From Rhodospirillaceae bacterium SYSU D60007 (lineage in GTDB: Bacteria > Pseudomonadota > Alphaproteobacteria > Reyranellales > Reyranellaceae): 64,000 bases of DNA. Location of the stretch: positions 1 through 64,000 of the forward strand of contig QOCQ01000010.1 of NCBI GenBank assembly GCA_003574685.1, in the 5' to 3' direction. The notes under the pieces were generated by a model that did not search any database, was not told where the DNA came from, and was given only the letters and a program-made list of their open reading frames with translations. Positions 17,920 to 25,777 of the stretch are shown piece by piece. Both the position numbers and the translations under genes were made by a program. Every line of letters starts with the position of its first letter. Within the stretch, counting starts at the first letter, position 1.

Positions 17920-19584
17920 TCACGCCGCCGGCTTTGCGGGGCGGACGCGGGGGAGCATGAGGTGCGGCCAGGGGTCGGGCATTTCGCCGACCGGGACCTC
18001 AATCAGGACCGGATCGCCCGACGCGAAGGCCTTGCGCAACGCACCGCGCAGATCGTCGGGCGATTTCGCGCGCAGGCCCGTCATGCCGAAGCTCTCTGCC
18101 AGCCGCACGAAGTCGGGATTGGCGAGATCGACGGCGATGGTGCGGTTGCCGTAGCTCTGCTTCTGGATGCGCATGACGTTGCCGAAGGCGCCGTCGTTGA
18201 ACACCACCACGACCACGCCGATGCGATGGCGCACCGCGGTCGCCAGCTCCTGCACGTTGAACATGAAGCCGCCATCGCCACACACCGACAACACCGGCGC
18301 ATCAGGACGCGCCGCCTTGACGCCGATGGCCGCGGCAACGCCCCAGCCCAGCGTGCCCTGGTAGCCCGTCGAGATATAGGTGCGCGGCTTGTACGTCGGA
18401 AAGGCGAGCCGGCTGACATAGCCGATCTGGGTCAGCTCCTCGACGTAGACGCCGTTCTCCGGCAGCTCGGCGCGCAGCGCATCGATGTAAGCGAGCTGCG
18501 GCGCGAGGCTCGCATGCTTGGCCGCGGCTTCGGCGCGCAGTGCGCGGACTTCGTCGGACCGCGGCTCGCGCCTGCCGTTGTGCTTCGGCAATACTTCACG
18601 CAGGCGCGCCAGCACCGGCGCCGCGTCGCCCACAATGCCGACGTCAGGTCGCCGGATGCGGCCGTGCTCCTCGGGGTCGATGTCGACGCGCACGATCTTC
18701 AGCTCGTCGTCCATCCCCCATGCCATCTGCTGCGTTTGCAGCCTTGTGCCCACGGCCAGCACCACGTCCACCCCGGCCCACAGCCGGTTGGCTTCCGTCA
18801 TGCCGACCGAGAGCGGATGGCGCGCATCGAGAATGCCGCGCCCCATGCGATGCGCTGTCACCGGTGCCTGCAGCATTTCCGCGATGGCGGCGACGTGTTC
18901 GGCGGCATCCAGCGCGCCGCCGCCCACCACGATCAGCGGCCGCTTTGCCGCACCCAGCAGCTTCGCGGCCCGCTCGACAGCCTCGTCATCGACCGGCACC
19001 GGCGTGCCGGCGGTCGGGCCCTGAAGCACGGCCGGCGCCTGCTGCGCCCAGACATCCATGGAGCATTCGAGGCCGACCGGCCGCGGCCGTCCGCTGCGCA
19101 ACTGGCGGAAGGCCTCCGCCACAGTGGCCGGCGCCTCGGCCACGCCGTGGATCCGCTGCGCCCATTTGGTCAGCGTGCGCATGATACCGAGCTGGTCGGG
19201 AATCTCGTGCAGCAGGCCGAGACCCCGGCCCAGCGATGCCAGCGGAATCTGGCCGATCACCGCCAGCACCGGCGCGTTGGTGCCGTACGCCGTTGCCAGC
19301 GCCGCCGTGGTGTTGAGGAATCCCGGTCCCGGCACGACGGCGTAGGCGGCCGGCTTTCCCGTCGCCATCGCCGCGCCCACCGCCATGTAGGCGGCGCCCT
19401 GCTCATGGCGCGCGTGGATGGCACGGATGCGTTCCTGCGACTCGAAGAGCGCGTCGAAGAAGGGATCGTTCTGCACGCCCGGCAGACAGAAGACGGTGTC
19501 GATGCCGTTGATCGCCATCGAGCGTACCACGGCCTGGGCAGTGTTCATGCGCTCGGCGCCAGCCGGGGCAGGGGATCCATTCAT
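17920..19584 (-). CDS. Thiamine-diphosphate-dependent enzyme, acetolactate synthase-like
   Basis: 554 aa with the three ThDP-enzyme domains: PYR domain with catalytic Glu61 (HARHEQGAAYMA), a central domain (RPLIVVGGGALD), and a PP domain with the ThDP motif GDGGFMFNVQELATAV...FNDGAFGNV. Overall closest to the large subunit acetolactate synthase/benzoylformate decarboxylase/oxalyl-CoA class, annotated in many genomes only as ThDP-binding protein; no small regulatory subunit is next to it, so branched-chain amino acid synthesis is unlikely. ATG 19584 has GGAG 7 nt upstream; ATG 19548 is an alternative. Divergent from the phosphoesterase gene across a 105-bp spacer. Confidence 0.85.
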   Translation of the reverse strand: MNGSPAPAGAERMNTAQAVVRSMAINGIDTVFCLPGVQNDPFFDALFESQERIRAIHARHEQGAAYMAVGAAMATGKPAAYAVVPGPGFLNTTAALATAYGTNAPVLAVIGQIPLASLGRGLGLLHEIPDQLGIMRTLTKWAQRIHGVAEAPATVAEAFRQLRSGRPRPVGLECSMDVWAQQAPAVLQGPTAGTPVPVDDEAVERAAKLLGAAKRPLIVVGGGALDAAEHVAAIAEMLQAPVTAHRMGRGILDARHPLSVGMTEANRLWAGVDVVLAVGTRLQTQQMAWGMDDELKIVRVDIDPEEHGRIRRPDVGIVGDAAPVLARLREVLPKHNGRREPRSDEVRALRAEAAAKHASLAPQLAYIDALRAELPENGVYVEELTQIGYVSRLAFPTYKPRTYISTGYQGTLGWGVAAAIGVKAARPDAPVLSVCGDGGFMFNVQELATAVRHRIGVVVVVFNDGAFGNVMRIQKQSYGNRTIAVDLANPDFVRLAESFGMTGLRAKSPDDLRGALRKAFASGDPVLIEVPVGEMPDPWPHLMLPRVRPAKPAA

Positions 19585-19689
19585 CAGGGCGCTCCATCCA
19601 TCCAGTCGTTGCCGCGAACCATGGCGGAAGCATCGTCCCGCGTCGAGACTCTCCTCGACAATCCACCGCCGGGCACGACATGGTGAGCC

Positions 19690-20427
19690 ATGTCGTCGCT
19701 GGCGTTTGCATTCAACGGTGTTCATGTCGAGGCCCGGGCCGATGGCACCCTGTGGTGGCCGGAAGAGCGGCTGCTGGCGGTGGCCGACCTGCATCTGGAG
19801 AAGGGCACCTGGTTTGGCGCGCGCACGGGGCAGCTCCTGCCGCCCTACGACACGCGCACCACCTTGCAGCGTCTGGCAGCGACAATTGCCCATCTGCGGC
19901 CGCGCTGTGTGGTCTGCGTCGGCGACTCCTTTCATGACGGCGAGGCGGCGGCCCGCATCGACGGTGCGGACGCGGCGCTGCTGCAAGAGCTGGTGACCTC
20001 CGTTTCAGACTGGATCTGGCTGGTCGGCAATCACGACCCGCGCCCGCCGCGCGGCTGGGGCGGATCGGTCTGCCACGAGCTCGCCTTCACACCATTGGCC
20101 TTCCGGCATGAGGCCGAGCGCATACTACTCACCGCGTGCGATGGCGAGATCTCAGGACACTACCATCCTGTTGCCGTTCTGACCGTGCGTGGCCGCAGCC
20201 TGCGCCGGCGCTGCTTCGTGACCGACGGCCGGCGGCTGGTGCTGCCATCTTACGGCGCCTACACCGGCGGCCTGAACGCGCGCGATCCCGCCATTGCCGA
20301 GCTCTTCGACAGCACCTACGACGTGCTGGCGCTCGGCGCCGCGTCAGTACACCGCCTCCCCAGCCGCATCCTCCGCCCCGACCCGCAAATGGCGCCGCCG
20401 ATCGCACAGCGAGCGCAGCGCATATGA
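19690..20427 (+). CDS. pdeM: PdeM-like metallophosphoesterase (ligase-associated type)
   Basis: 245 aa calcineurin-like phosphoesterase of the ligase-associated DNA damage response endonuclease type. Metal-binding motifs appear in order: VADLHLEKG (D33, H35), VGDSFHDG, GNHDPRPP and SGHYHPV, followed by RCFVTDGRRLVLPSYGAYTGGLN, typical of PdeM. In many bacteria this gene sits with a ligase (ligB) and a DEXH helicase (lhr); neither is here. Start at 19690 fits the family length. Divergent from the ThDP enzyme gene; followed by an inverted-repeat element. Confidence 0.85.
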   Translation: MSSLAFAFNGVHVEARADGTLWWPEERLLAVADLHLEKGTWFGARTGQLLPPYDTRTTLQRLAATIAHLRPRCVVCVGDSFHDGEAAARIDGADAALLQELVTSVSDWIWLVGNHDPRPPRGWGGSVCHELAFTPLAFRHEAERILLTACDGEISGHYHPVAVLTVRGRSLRRRCFVTDGRRLVLPSYGAYTGGLNARDPAIAELFDSTYDVLALGAASVHRLPSRILRPDPQMAPPIAQRAQRI

Positions 20428-20438
20428 GCGAGATTGCC

Positions 20439-20520
20439 TTCATGGTGAGCTTGTCGAACCATGAAGGCACCGCACAGGGGTACTGCCGGCCGCTTCATGG
20501 TTCGACAAGCTCACCATGAA
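20439..20520. repeat. 27-bp inverted-terminus element, copy 1
   Basis: Left arm 20439-20465 (TTCATGGTGAGCTTGTCGAA...) and right arm 20494-20520 are perfect inverted copies. Each arm is itself a partial palindrome (TTCATGGT...ACCATGAA). The 28-bp interior differs from the copies at 25677 and 44245. It lies between the 3' ends of two convergent genes and could double as a transcript terminator. Confidence 0.85.
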
Positions 20521-20526
20521 GCGGTT

Positions 20527-21462
20527 CTACCACCCCATATCGCACCGCAATTGTGCGAGGGTTTCGAGGTGACGGTCGTGGTCGCCGGCGACGCGCAGGA
20601 CAAGGTGGCTGGCGCCGCCATCGACATAGCCCCGCAGCCAGTCGGCCGCACCCGCAGCCGGGCCGGCGTAGCACATCTGCCGCTTGCGCATCACATCGGG
20701 GCGCATGCCGTAGTACTGCTCGAGATACGCATTCAGCCGCACATCGGCGCGGTCCTTGTCTTCGTCGATCGACAACGTCAGGTACATCGCGCCGGTCAGC
20801 GTCGCGGGATCGCGTCCGGCCGCACGCGCGGCATCGAGCACTTCCGGCCATTGCGCGGCGTATTGGGCTGCCGTCGGTCCGTTGGGGAACCAGCCATCGT
20901 AGAGCCGGCCGGTGCGGGCGCGCGCGGCGCCCACCGAGCCGCCGACCCAGATCGGCGGACCGCCCGCGCGGTGCGGGGTCGGCCCCAGCACGCCGGCCCT
21001 GATCTTCCAGCGGCCATCCCAGTCCACGGCCTTGCCGGTCCACAGCGCCCGCGCCAGCGCCAGGCCCTCGACCATGCGGCCCACGCGCTTGTCGAAGGGC
21101 ACGCCCGCGGCTTCGAACTCGGCGCGGATGTTGGGCACGTCGGTGGCAATGCCGACGCCGAGGATCAGCCGCCCCTCGGCGATGCGGTCGAGCGTGGCGA
21201 CCTGTTGTGCCAGCAGCACCGGATTGCGCAGCGCCGGCAGCAGGACGGCGGTGCCGAGCATCACCTTGCGCGTGCGCGCCGCCACGGCCGCAAGCAGGGT
21301 CAGGGGATCATGCCGCGGGCGGGCCAGCAGCGAGTCGCCGACCCAGACGGAATCGAAGCCGAGGCTCTCGGCGCGCTCCGCCAGCGCCAGCAGCGTTCCG
21401 GTTTCGTCGTGGCCCTCCATGACCCGCTCGCGGGTCGGCAGCAGATAGCCCAGTTGCGGCAT
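20527..21462 (-). CDS. LLM-class flavin-dependent oxidoreductase
   Basis: 311-aa luciferase-like TIM barrel that uses F420 or FMN. Sequence begins MPQLGYLLPTRERV and contains FDSVWVGDSLLARPRHDPLTLLAAVAART, LGVGIATDVPNIRAEFEAAG and PIWVGGSVGAARARTGRLYDGW, all standard family landmarks. ATG 21462 is the first that gives the normal N-terminal beta strand; the frame runs open upstream to 21795 in antisense of the SDR gene. Substrate unknown. It follows the SDR gene by 35 bp on the same strand, so the two may be co-transcribed. Confidence 0.85.
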   Translation of the reverse strand: MPQLGYLLPTRERVMEGHDETGTLLALAERAESLGFDSVWVGDSLLARPRHDPLTLLAAVAARTRKVMLGTAVLLPALRNPVLLAQQVATLDRIAEGRLILGVGIATDVPNIRAEFEAAGVPFDKRVGRMVEGLALARALWTGKAVDWDGRWKIRAGVLGPTPHRAGGPPIWVGGSVGAARARTGRLYDGWFPNGPTAAQYAAQWPEVLDAARAAGRDPATLTGAMYLTLSIDEDKDRADVRLNAYLEQYYGMRPDVMRKRQMCYAGPAAGAADWLRGYVDGGASHLVLRVAGDHDRHLETLAQLRCDMGW

Positions 21463-21497
21463 GTTCCCGGCGTTCCTCTGTGATGGAGCGGCGCGTG

Positions 21498-22265
21498 TCA
21501 GGCGGCGAGGCCGATGCGGCGGCGGAATGCATCGTCGCGCATCGAGACATCCTGGCCCAGCAGATCGTCGCTGGCGGCATCCAGCAGATAAAGCATTCCT
21601 CGCACGGCGTGCTCGACCGGCGACAGCTCGGCACGGGGAATGCGGCTGATCATGTTCATGCCCGAGGCGCGGATCTTCACCTGCATGTCGGTGTCGATCG
21701 TGCCGGGCGAGAAGCCGAACACCCGCACGCGCTTGCCTTCGGTCTCCAGGGCAATCGAGCGCGTCAGCATCGCCAGCCCCGCCTTGCCGGCACAATAGGC
21801 GCTCCAGCCTTCGAGGGGCCGGTACGCGGCGCCGGAGGAGACGTTGACGATCGTTCCACCGCCGCCTGCCAGCATGCCGGGAATGACGGCGCGCACCACG
21901 TTATAGGCGCCGACCAGATTGATGCTGATGCTCGCGGCCCAAGCGGCGGGATCGGAACTCGCCAGTTCGGCGATCGGCTCGATCACGCCGGCGTTGTTCA
22001 CCAGAATGTCGAGCCCGCCGAGCTTCTCTTTCGTCATCGCAACGGCCTGTTCGACAGCAGCATAGTCCGCGACATCGCAGCGCTGCGCCTCGGCGCGTCC
22101 GCCCGCTGCGGTGATCTCGCGCGCGACCGCGCCGGCCGCCGCCGCGTCGCGCGCCAGCAGCATCACTGCTGCGCCCTCGGCGGCAAGCGCGCGGGCGACA
22201 CCTTCGCCCAGGCCACGACTTGCGCCCGTGACCAGCGCCACCTTCCCGTCGAAACGTCCCATCAT
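21498..22265 (-). CDS. Short-chain dehydrogenase/reductase
   Basis: 255-aa classical SDR with the dinucleotide motif TGASRGLG, the NNAG motif (ILVNNAGVIEP), the catalytic Ser in IVNVSSGAA and Tyr/Lys pair in SAYCAGK. NAD or NADP preference not clear: Arg/Asp after the second strand reads LLARDAAAA. The C-terminus includes SPGTIDTDMQVKI, typical of oxoacyl/quinone reductase subtypes. Oriented with the LLM oxidoreductase gene. Substrate not predictable. Confidence 0.88.
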   Translation of the reverse strand: MMGRFDGKVALVTGASRGLGEGVARALAAEGAAVMLLARDAAAAGAVAREITAAGGRAEAQRCDVADYAAVEQAVAMTKEKLGGLDILVNNAGVIEPIAELASSDPAAWAASISINLVGAYNVVRAVIPGMLAGGGGTIVNVSSGAAYRPLEGWSAYCAGKAGLAMLTRSIALETEGKRVRVFGFSPGTIDTDMQVKIRASGMNMISRIPRAELSPVEHAVRGMLYLLDAASDDLLGQDVSMRDDAFRRRIGLAA

Positions 22266-22403
22266 TGTCCTCTCTGCATGGCCGTTTCATGCATGGAGGC
22301 ACGAATTGGCCCTGCGGTCCATGTGCCGAGGGAATGGCTGAATCGCTCGCACCGGCCGTGATGCCGTCGTAGCGTTGTCCGGGTCCGCTGACGGAGGCAA
22401 CCC

Positions 22404-23288
22404 ATGCGACAGTCCGTGTCCTTCTACAGCGAAGGCGTCAGGCTCGACGGCGATCTGTTCCTGCCCGACGACCTGCGGCCGGGCGAGAAGCGCGCCGGCA
22501 TCGTGCTGTGTCACGGCTACACCGGCGTGAAAGACCTGTATCTGCCCGACAACGCCGCGGTGCTGAACCAGGCCGGCTATGTCGTGCTGACCTTCGACTA
22601 CAAGGGCTGGGGCAAGAGCGAAGGGGCACGCAGCCGACTGGCGCCGTTCAGCCGGGTCGCCGATGTGCAGGCGGCCACTACCTTCCTCGGCCTTCAGCCG
22701 CAATGCGACAAGCAGCGCATCGGCATCTACGGCACCAGCTACGGCTGCGCGACGGTGGTGTTCGTCGCCGCGATCGACCAGCGGGTGAAATGCACGGTCG
22801 GTGTCGTGGGCATGGGCCATGGCGGGCGCTGGATGCGCGGCGTGCGGCGCCCCGACGAATGGTTCGATCTGCTGGCGGTCGCCGAAGAGGATCGCGAGCG
22901 TCGGGTGCTGACCGGGGAGTCGCGGTTCGTGCCGCGCGAAGAGATCCTGTTACCCGATCGACAATCCGCCGAACTGGCGGCGAGGGCGCGTGCCGCCAAT
23001 CCCAATGCCGTGGGTCAGATCCCGCTGGAGTACATCGACGAGACGCTGTCATTCCACCCGGAGTGGGTGGTGGACAAGATCGCACCGCGCCCCTTGCTTC
23101 TGATCGCCGCTGGCGATGACCGGCTGGTGCCGCCCGAAGAATGCCGCGCCCTCTACGACAGGGCAGGGGAGCCGAGGAAACTGGTGGTGCTGCCCGGAGT
23201 CGGCCACTACGAGGTCTACGCCAAACCCGCCTTCGACGCCGTGATGCGCGAAACCACCGCCTGGTTCCGCCAGCACCTGCCGGCCTGA
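22404..23288 (+). CDS. Alpha/beta hydrolase
   Basis: 294 aa. Serine hydrolase fold of the dienelactone-hydrolase/peptidase S9-like type: oxyanion region IVLCHGYTGVKD, nucleophile elbow GTSYG, acid in GDDRLVPPEE, and catalytic His in VGHYEVYAKPAF. Cytoplasmic; no signal peptide. ATG 22404 has GGAGGCAACCC just before it. Divergent from the SDR gene, converging toward the repeat-rich region at 23.3-23.7 kb. Substrate cannot be assigned. Confidence 0.88.
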   Translation: MRQSVSFYSEGVRLDGDLFLPDDLRPGEKRAGIVLCHGYTGVKDLYLPDNAAVLNQAGYVVLTFDYKGWGKSEGARSRLAPFSRVADVQAATTFLGLQPQCDKQRIGIYGTSYGCATVVFVAAIDQRVKCTVGVVGMGHGGRWMRGVRRPDEWFDLLAVAEEDRERRVLTGESRFVPREEILLPDRQSAELAARARAANPNAVGQIPLEYIDETLSFHPEWVVDKIAPRPLLLIAAGDDRLVPPEECRALYDRAGEPRKLVVLPGVGHYEVYAKPAFDAVMRETTAWFRQHLPA

Positions 23289-23346
23289 GCGGGTTATTGA
23301 CTTGTCATAATACCTTTGTATACATTGATCGCATCTGAAGATTCCT

Positions 23347-23471
23347 GTCGTCCTGAGCGAAGCGAAGGACCTTGCGTTGGTTCGGCCAAAAGAATGACGG
23401 AGATGGTGTATCACTGGCCGCCTCGGGACGGATGGCACGACCGCAAGGTCCTTCGCTTCGCTCAGGACGAC
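23347..23471. repeat. 125-bp inverted-terminus element, copy 2
   Basis: Left arm 23347-23376 and right arm 23442-23471 form a perfect 30-bp inverted repeat (GTCGTCCTGAGCGAAGCGAA...). Same length and partly the same interior as the copy at 17781-17905 (shared GGTTCGG/GGCTCGG and ATGGTGTATCAC/CTGGTGATTCAC-like stretches). It directly precedes the tandem-repeat array, downstream of the hydrolase gene. Confidence 0.85.
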
Positions 23472-23484
23472 AGGGAGGAAGGCA

Positions 23485-23689
23485 CCTGTCTTCATCCGTC
23501 TCCAATCTGTCTCCGGGTTCTCCGCCCGTCTCCACCGGTCTCAACGTGTCTCCCATCTGTCCAACCTGTCTCCACCTGTCTCAACGTGTCTCCCATCTGT
23601 CCAACCTGTCTCCACCTGTCTTCACCTGTCTCCACCTGTCTCCACCTGTCTCCACCTGTCTCCACCTGTCTCAACCTGTCTCCGCCAGG
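23485..23689. repeat. 10-bp tandem-repeat array with a 40-bp higher-order duplication
   Basis: About 20 units of a 10-bp motif, consensus ACCTGTCTCC, with early units more divergent and the last ones (23621-23670) nearly identical. A perfect 40-bp tandem duplication sits inside it: 23541-23580 equals 23581-23620. Units at 23621-23670 are perfect except one TT for TC. The selenoprotein gene on the minus strand ends inside the array (stop 23671-23673), so the array is also its 3' end. No spacers, so not a CRISPR. Confidence 0.9.
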
Positions 23690-24546
23690 CGGCGGTCTTC
23701 TTCAGTCTGGTATTGCGGGGAGGTGTCGCGGGGCATGCGGGTGTCGAGGCCGCGGGTGGAGGCCGCCGCCGCGCGCCAGGTGTCATCCGGCCAGTGTGCG
23801 TCCAGCCGGAGGATGTCGCCGGGCGTCGCCATCTGCTCGAAGGCCTGGAGCGCTGCCCGCACGATCCGCGTCTGGTCGGCGGGATCGAACGGCTTGCCGG
23901 TGCTGTGGCCCAGGGGATAGTCGACGAAGATGCTGCGCGGCGGCGCGCCGGCGTGCAGGATGTCGAGCGCGCTGCCGAGGCAGAGCGTGGGAATGCCCCG
24001 CGCTTCGAGATGCCGTGCTGCCAGACTCACGGTCTGGTGGCAGACGGGTCACATCGGCACGAGCAGCGCGATATCGACCGCCTGCTGCCGGAACACCGCC
24101 TCGACCTGGGGGATCAGCTCTTCGCGCACGCGCCGCTGCGAATAGATGCCGCCCATGCACGAGATCGCCTCGTCCGCCAGCGGGCCGGCCACACCGTCGC
24201 TGCGCAGGCGGCGCAACGCGCCCAGAGGCACGAGGCATTCGGGATCGCGCCGCGCATCCTCCAGGTAGTTCTCGGTGATGTGGGCGAAGCGCAGCCGGTC
24301 GGCAGGGGTATCGACGGGAATGCGCCGGATAGAGGTGTCGTCCTTGTAATGATAGGCGACCTGTCCCGCGACATAGCACCCGGACGTCGTGAGCAGGCCC
24401 AGCCGCGATTCCGCGACCGGCTTCTTCAGCGGCGTGAAGGGCGGCGGCGCATCGGCCACGAACCAGCGATAGGGCGCATAGCCGAGGCTGGCATAGCGCT
24501 GCGTGATGGCTTCGATGTAGCGGACAGGTTCGTGCGGTTGCGCCAT
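23671..24546 (-). CDS. GrdB-like selenoprotein (in-frame UGA, UxxC)
   Basis: 291 aa if the TGA at 24049-24051 is read as selenocysteine 166. Family: glycine/sarcosine/betaine reductase selenoprotein B-like. Before the TGA: MAQPHEPVRYIEAI, TTSGCYVAGQVAYH, DISLLVPM-type strand (DIALLVPM). After it: PVCHQTVSLAARHLE, giving U-P-V-C, then GIPTLCLGSA, DYPLGHSTGKPFDPADQ, and a family-like end PQYQTEEDRRLAE. Both sides lie in one frame without other stops. A hairpin fitting bacterial SECIS rules starts right after the TGA (24013-24048). Start ATG 24546 has AGGGAG upstream. Ordinary gene callers will split it at the TGA. Biochemical role in proteobacteria is unknown; classic GrdB handles reductive deamination. 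SelA/B/D genes are not in the window. Confidence 0.8.
24013..24051 (-). promoter_or_regulatory. Candidate bacterial SECIS element
   Basis: Read on the minus strand, TGA (24051-24049) is followed after 17 nt by an apical loop CGTGA (24031-24027), held by stem CCAGAC/GTCTGG (24037-24032 with 24026-24021). Below an internal CCA the stem continues CTG/CAG and, past one bulged C, CCGT/ACGG. Loop G at position 2 and the 17-nt distance meet the published consensus for bacterial SECIS (16-37 nt to the loop, a G among the first two loop bases). SelB binding is inference. Confidence 0.75.
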
Positions 24547-24716
24547 GGTCTCACTCCCTTTGTCCGGCGAATAGCGCGGCCTCGTGCCAACGGCAACGCC
24601 ACCGCCTTGCGCTCGCAACGCATTTCCTTCCTGAGAGATCGGAACATCGCCGGCATCACCCCGTTGCGGCGAGGGGATGCAGTCAGCTTCTCGTCAGCTT
24701 CAAGGGAGGTCTTGTG

Positions 24717-25649
24717 ATGTCGAAGCGAGCATTAGGCTGGAGCGTTGCGGTTGCGAGTGCGTTGGTCCTTGCGCCCGGAGCCTTCGCCCAGAAGTCCCAG
24801 ACACAGCAGAACAAGGGAACGGCACAGGAAAAGACCGCGCAATCCGGACAGCAGCAGGTTGCTGAGAAGTGCCTGAAGGACCTGCAGGCTTTCTCCGAAC
24901 GCATGAACAAGGACGGCTACTGGCTGACCGGCTGGGGTACCCGCTGGGGATCGGGCACAGCGACGCCGCCGCCGGGAGAAAAGGCCCAGTCGAAGCAGTC
25001 GCGCTCGGACGATGGCAATCCGCCGCGGCAGGCGGAGTCCCGCGCGGCTGCGGATGATGACCGGGCCCCATGGGGCGCATCTCGCTGGGGCATGGAGTCG
25101 CCGCGCTACCAGATCGGCACGCTCTATCGCGCCGCCAACGTGCTGGCGCACCGCGGCGACCAGCAGGCCTGCAACGCCGTGCTGGCCGAGCTGAAGGACG
25201 TCTATTCGGGGCACGTCGCGGCGCTCAAGAAGGCCGGCGTCGAGCCGGGCGAGATCACGTCCTGGCGCAAGGAGCAGATCGCCGGCGCGAAGCCTGTCGC
25301 CGAGCTGAAGAAGGGCAGCGTCAACTTCGCCGATGTGATCGGCATGGAGATCAGGAACGCCAAGGATGAGTCGCTCGGCACGATCGAGGACGTCATCTTC
25401 GATCGGACGTCGAACGACATCAGCTACGTCGTGGTGTCCACGGGTGGTTTCCTCGGGATCGGGGAGGATCACGTCGCGGTGCCATGGAAGGCGCTGAAGG
25501 CGACGCCGGGCATGAACATGCTGGTGCTGCCCGTCTCCCAGGAGGCGATGGAGAAGGCGCCAAAGGTCCATCCCGAGCGGTTCGACTCGCCCGACCCGCA
25601 GCAGGCGAAGCCGGTCGATGATTATTGGGAGAAGCAGATTTCCGGGTAG
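24717..25649 (+). CDS. PRC-barrel domain protein, secreted
   Basis: 310 aa from ATG 24717 (AGGGAGGT at 24702-24709; a GTG at 24714 is in frame one codon earlier). Signal peptide MSKRALGWSVAVASALVLAPGAFAQ. The middle is Gln/Ser/charged low complexity with GYWLTGWGTRWG, then a helical region, and residues ~203-270 form a PRC barrel (VIGMEIRNAKDESLGTIEDVIFDRTSNDISYVVVSTGGFLGIGEDHVAVPW). PRC barrels are found in photosynthetic reaction centre H and in ribosome maturation factors, but this is the common secreted alphaproteobacterial type with no known role. Divergent from the selenoprotein gene. Confidence 0.8.
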   Translation: MSKRALGWSVAVASALVLAPGAFAQKSQTQQNKGTAQEKTAQSGQQQVAEKCLKDLQAFSERMNKDGYWLTGWGTRWGSGTATPPPGEKAQSKQSRSDDGNPPRQAESRAAADDDRAPWGASRWGMESPRYQIGTLYRAANVLAHRGDQQACNAVLAELKDVYSGHVAALKKAGVEPGEITSWRKEQIAGAKPVAELKKGSVNFADVIGMEIRNAKDESLGTIEDVIFDRTSNDISYVVVSTGGFLGIGEDHVAVPWKALKATPGMNMLVLPVSQEAMEKAPKVHPERFDSPDPQQAKPVDDYWEKQISG

Positions 25650-25676
25650 ACCGATGTAGCGAACTCGGAAATGGCC

Positions 25677-25759
25677 TTCAATGGTGAGCTTGTCGAACCA
25701 TGAAGGCGTCGCAGAGCAGCGGTGCTAGCCGCTTCATGGTTCGACAAGCTCGCCATGAA
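25677..25759. repeat. 27-bp inverted-terminus element, copy 2
   Basis: Left arm 25677-25704 carries one extra A (TTCAATGGTGAGC) and right arm 25733-25759 one G for A (GCTCGCCATG) relative to the other copies, so it is slightly decayed. It occupies the spacer before the glucose dehydrogenase gene, only about 18 bp from its start. Confidence 0.8.
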
Positions 25760-25777
25760 GCGGCTTTTCCACGGTAG

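Noticed and set aside
23485-23689. The repeat array as a CRISPR or as a coding repeat (STCLHLSPPV)
   Set aside because: Units are 10 bp with no spacers, and open frames across it depend on the repeat itself and match no protein family.
24049-24051. The TGA in the GrdB-like gene as a simple nonsense mutation
   Set aside because: The UxxC motif, the intact sequence on both sides and the well-formed hairpin fit selenocysteine better.
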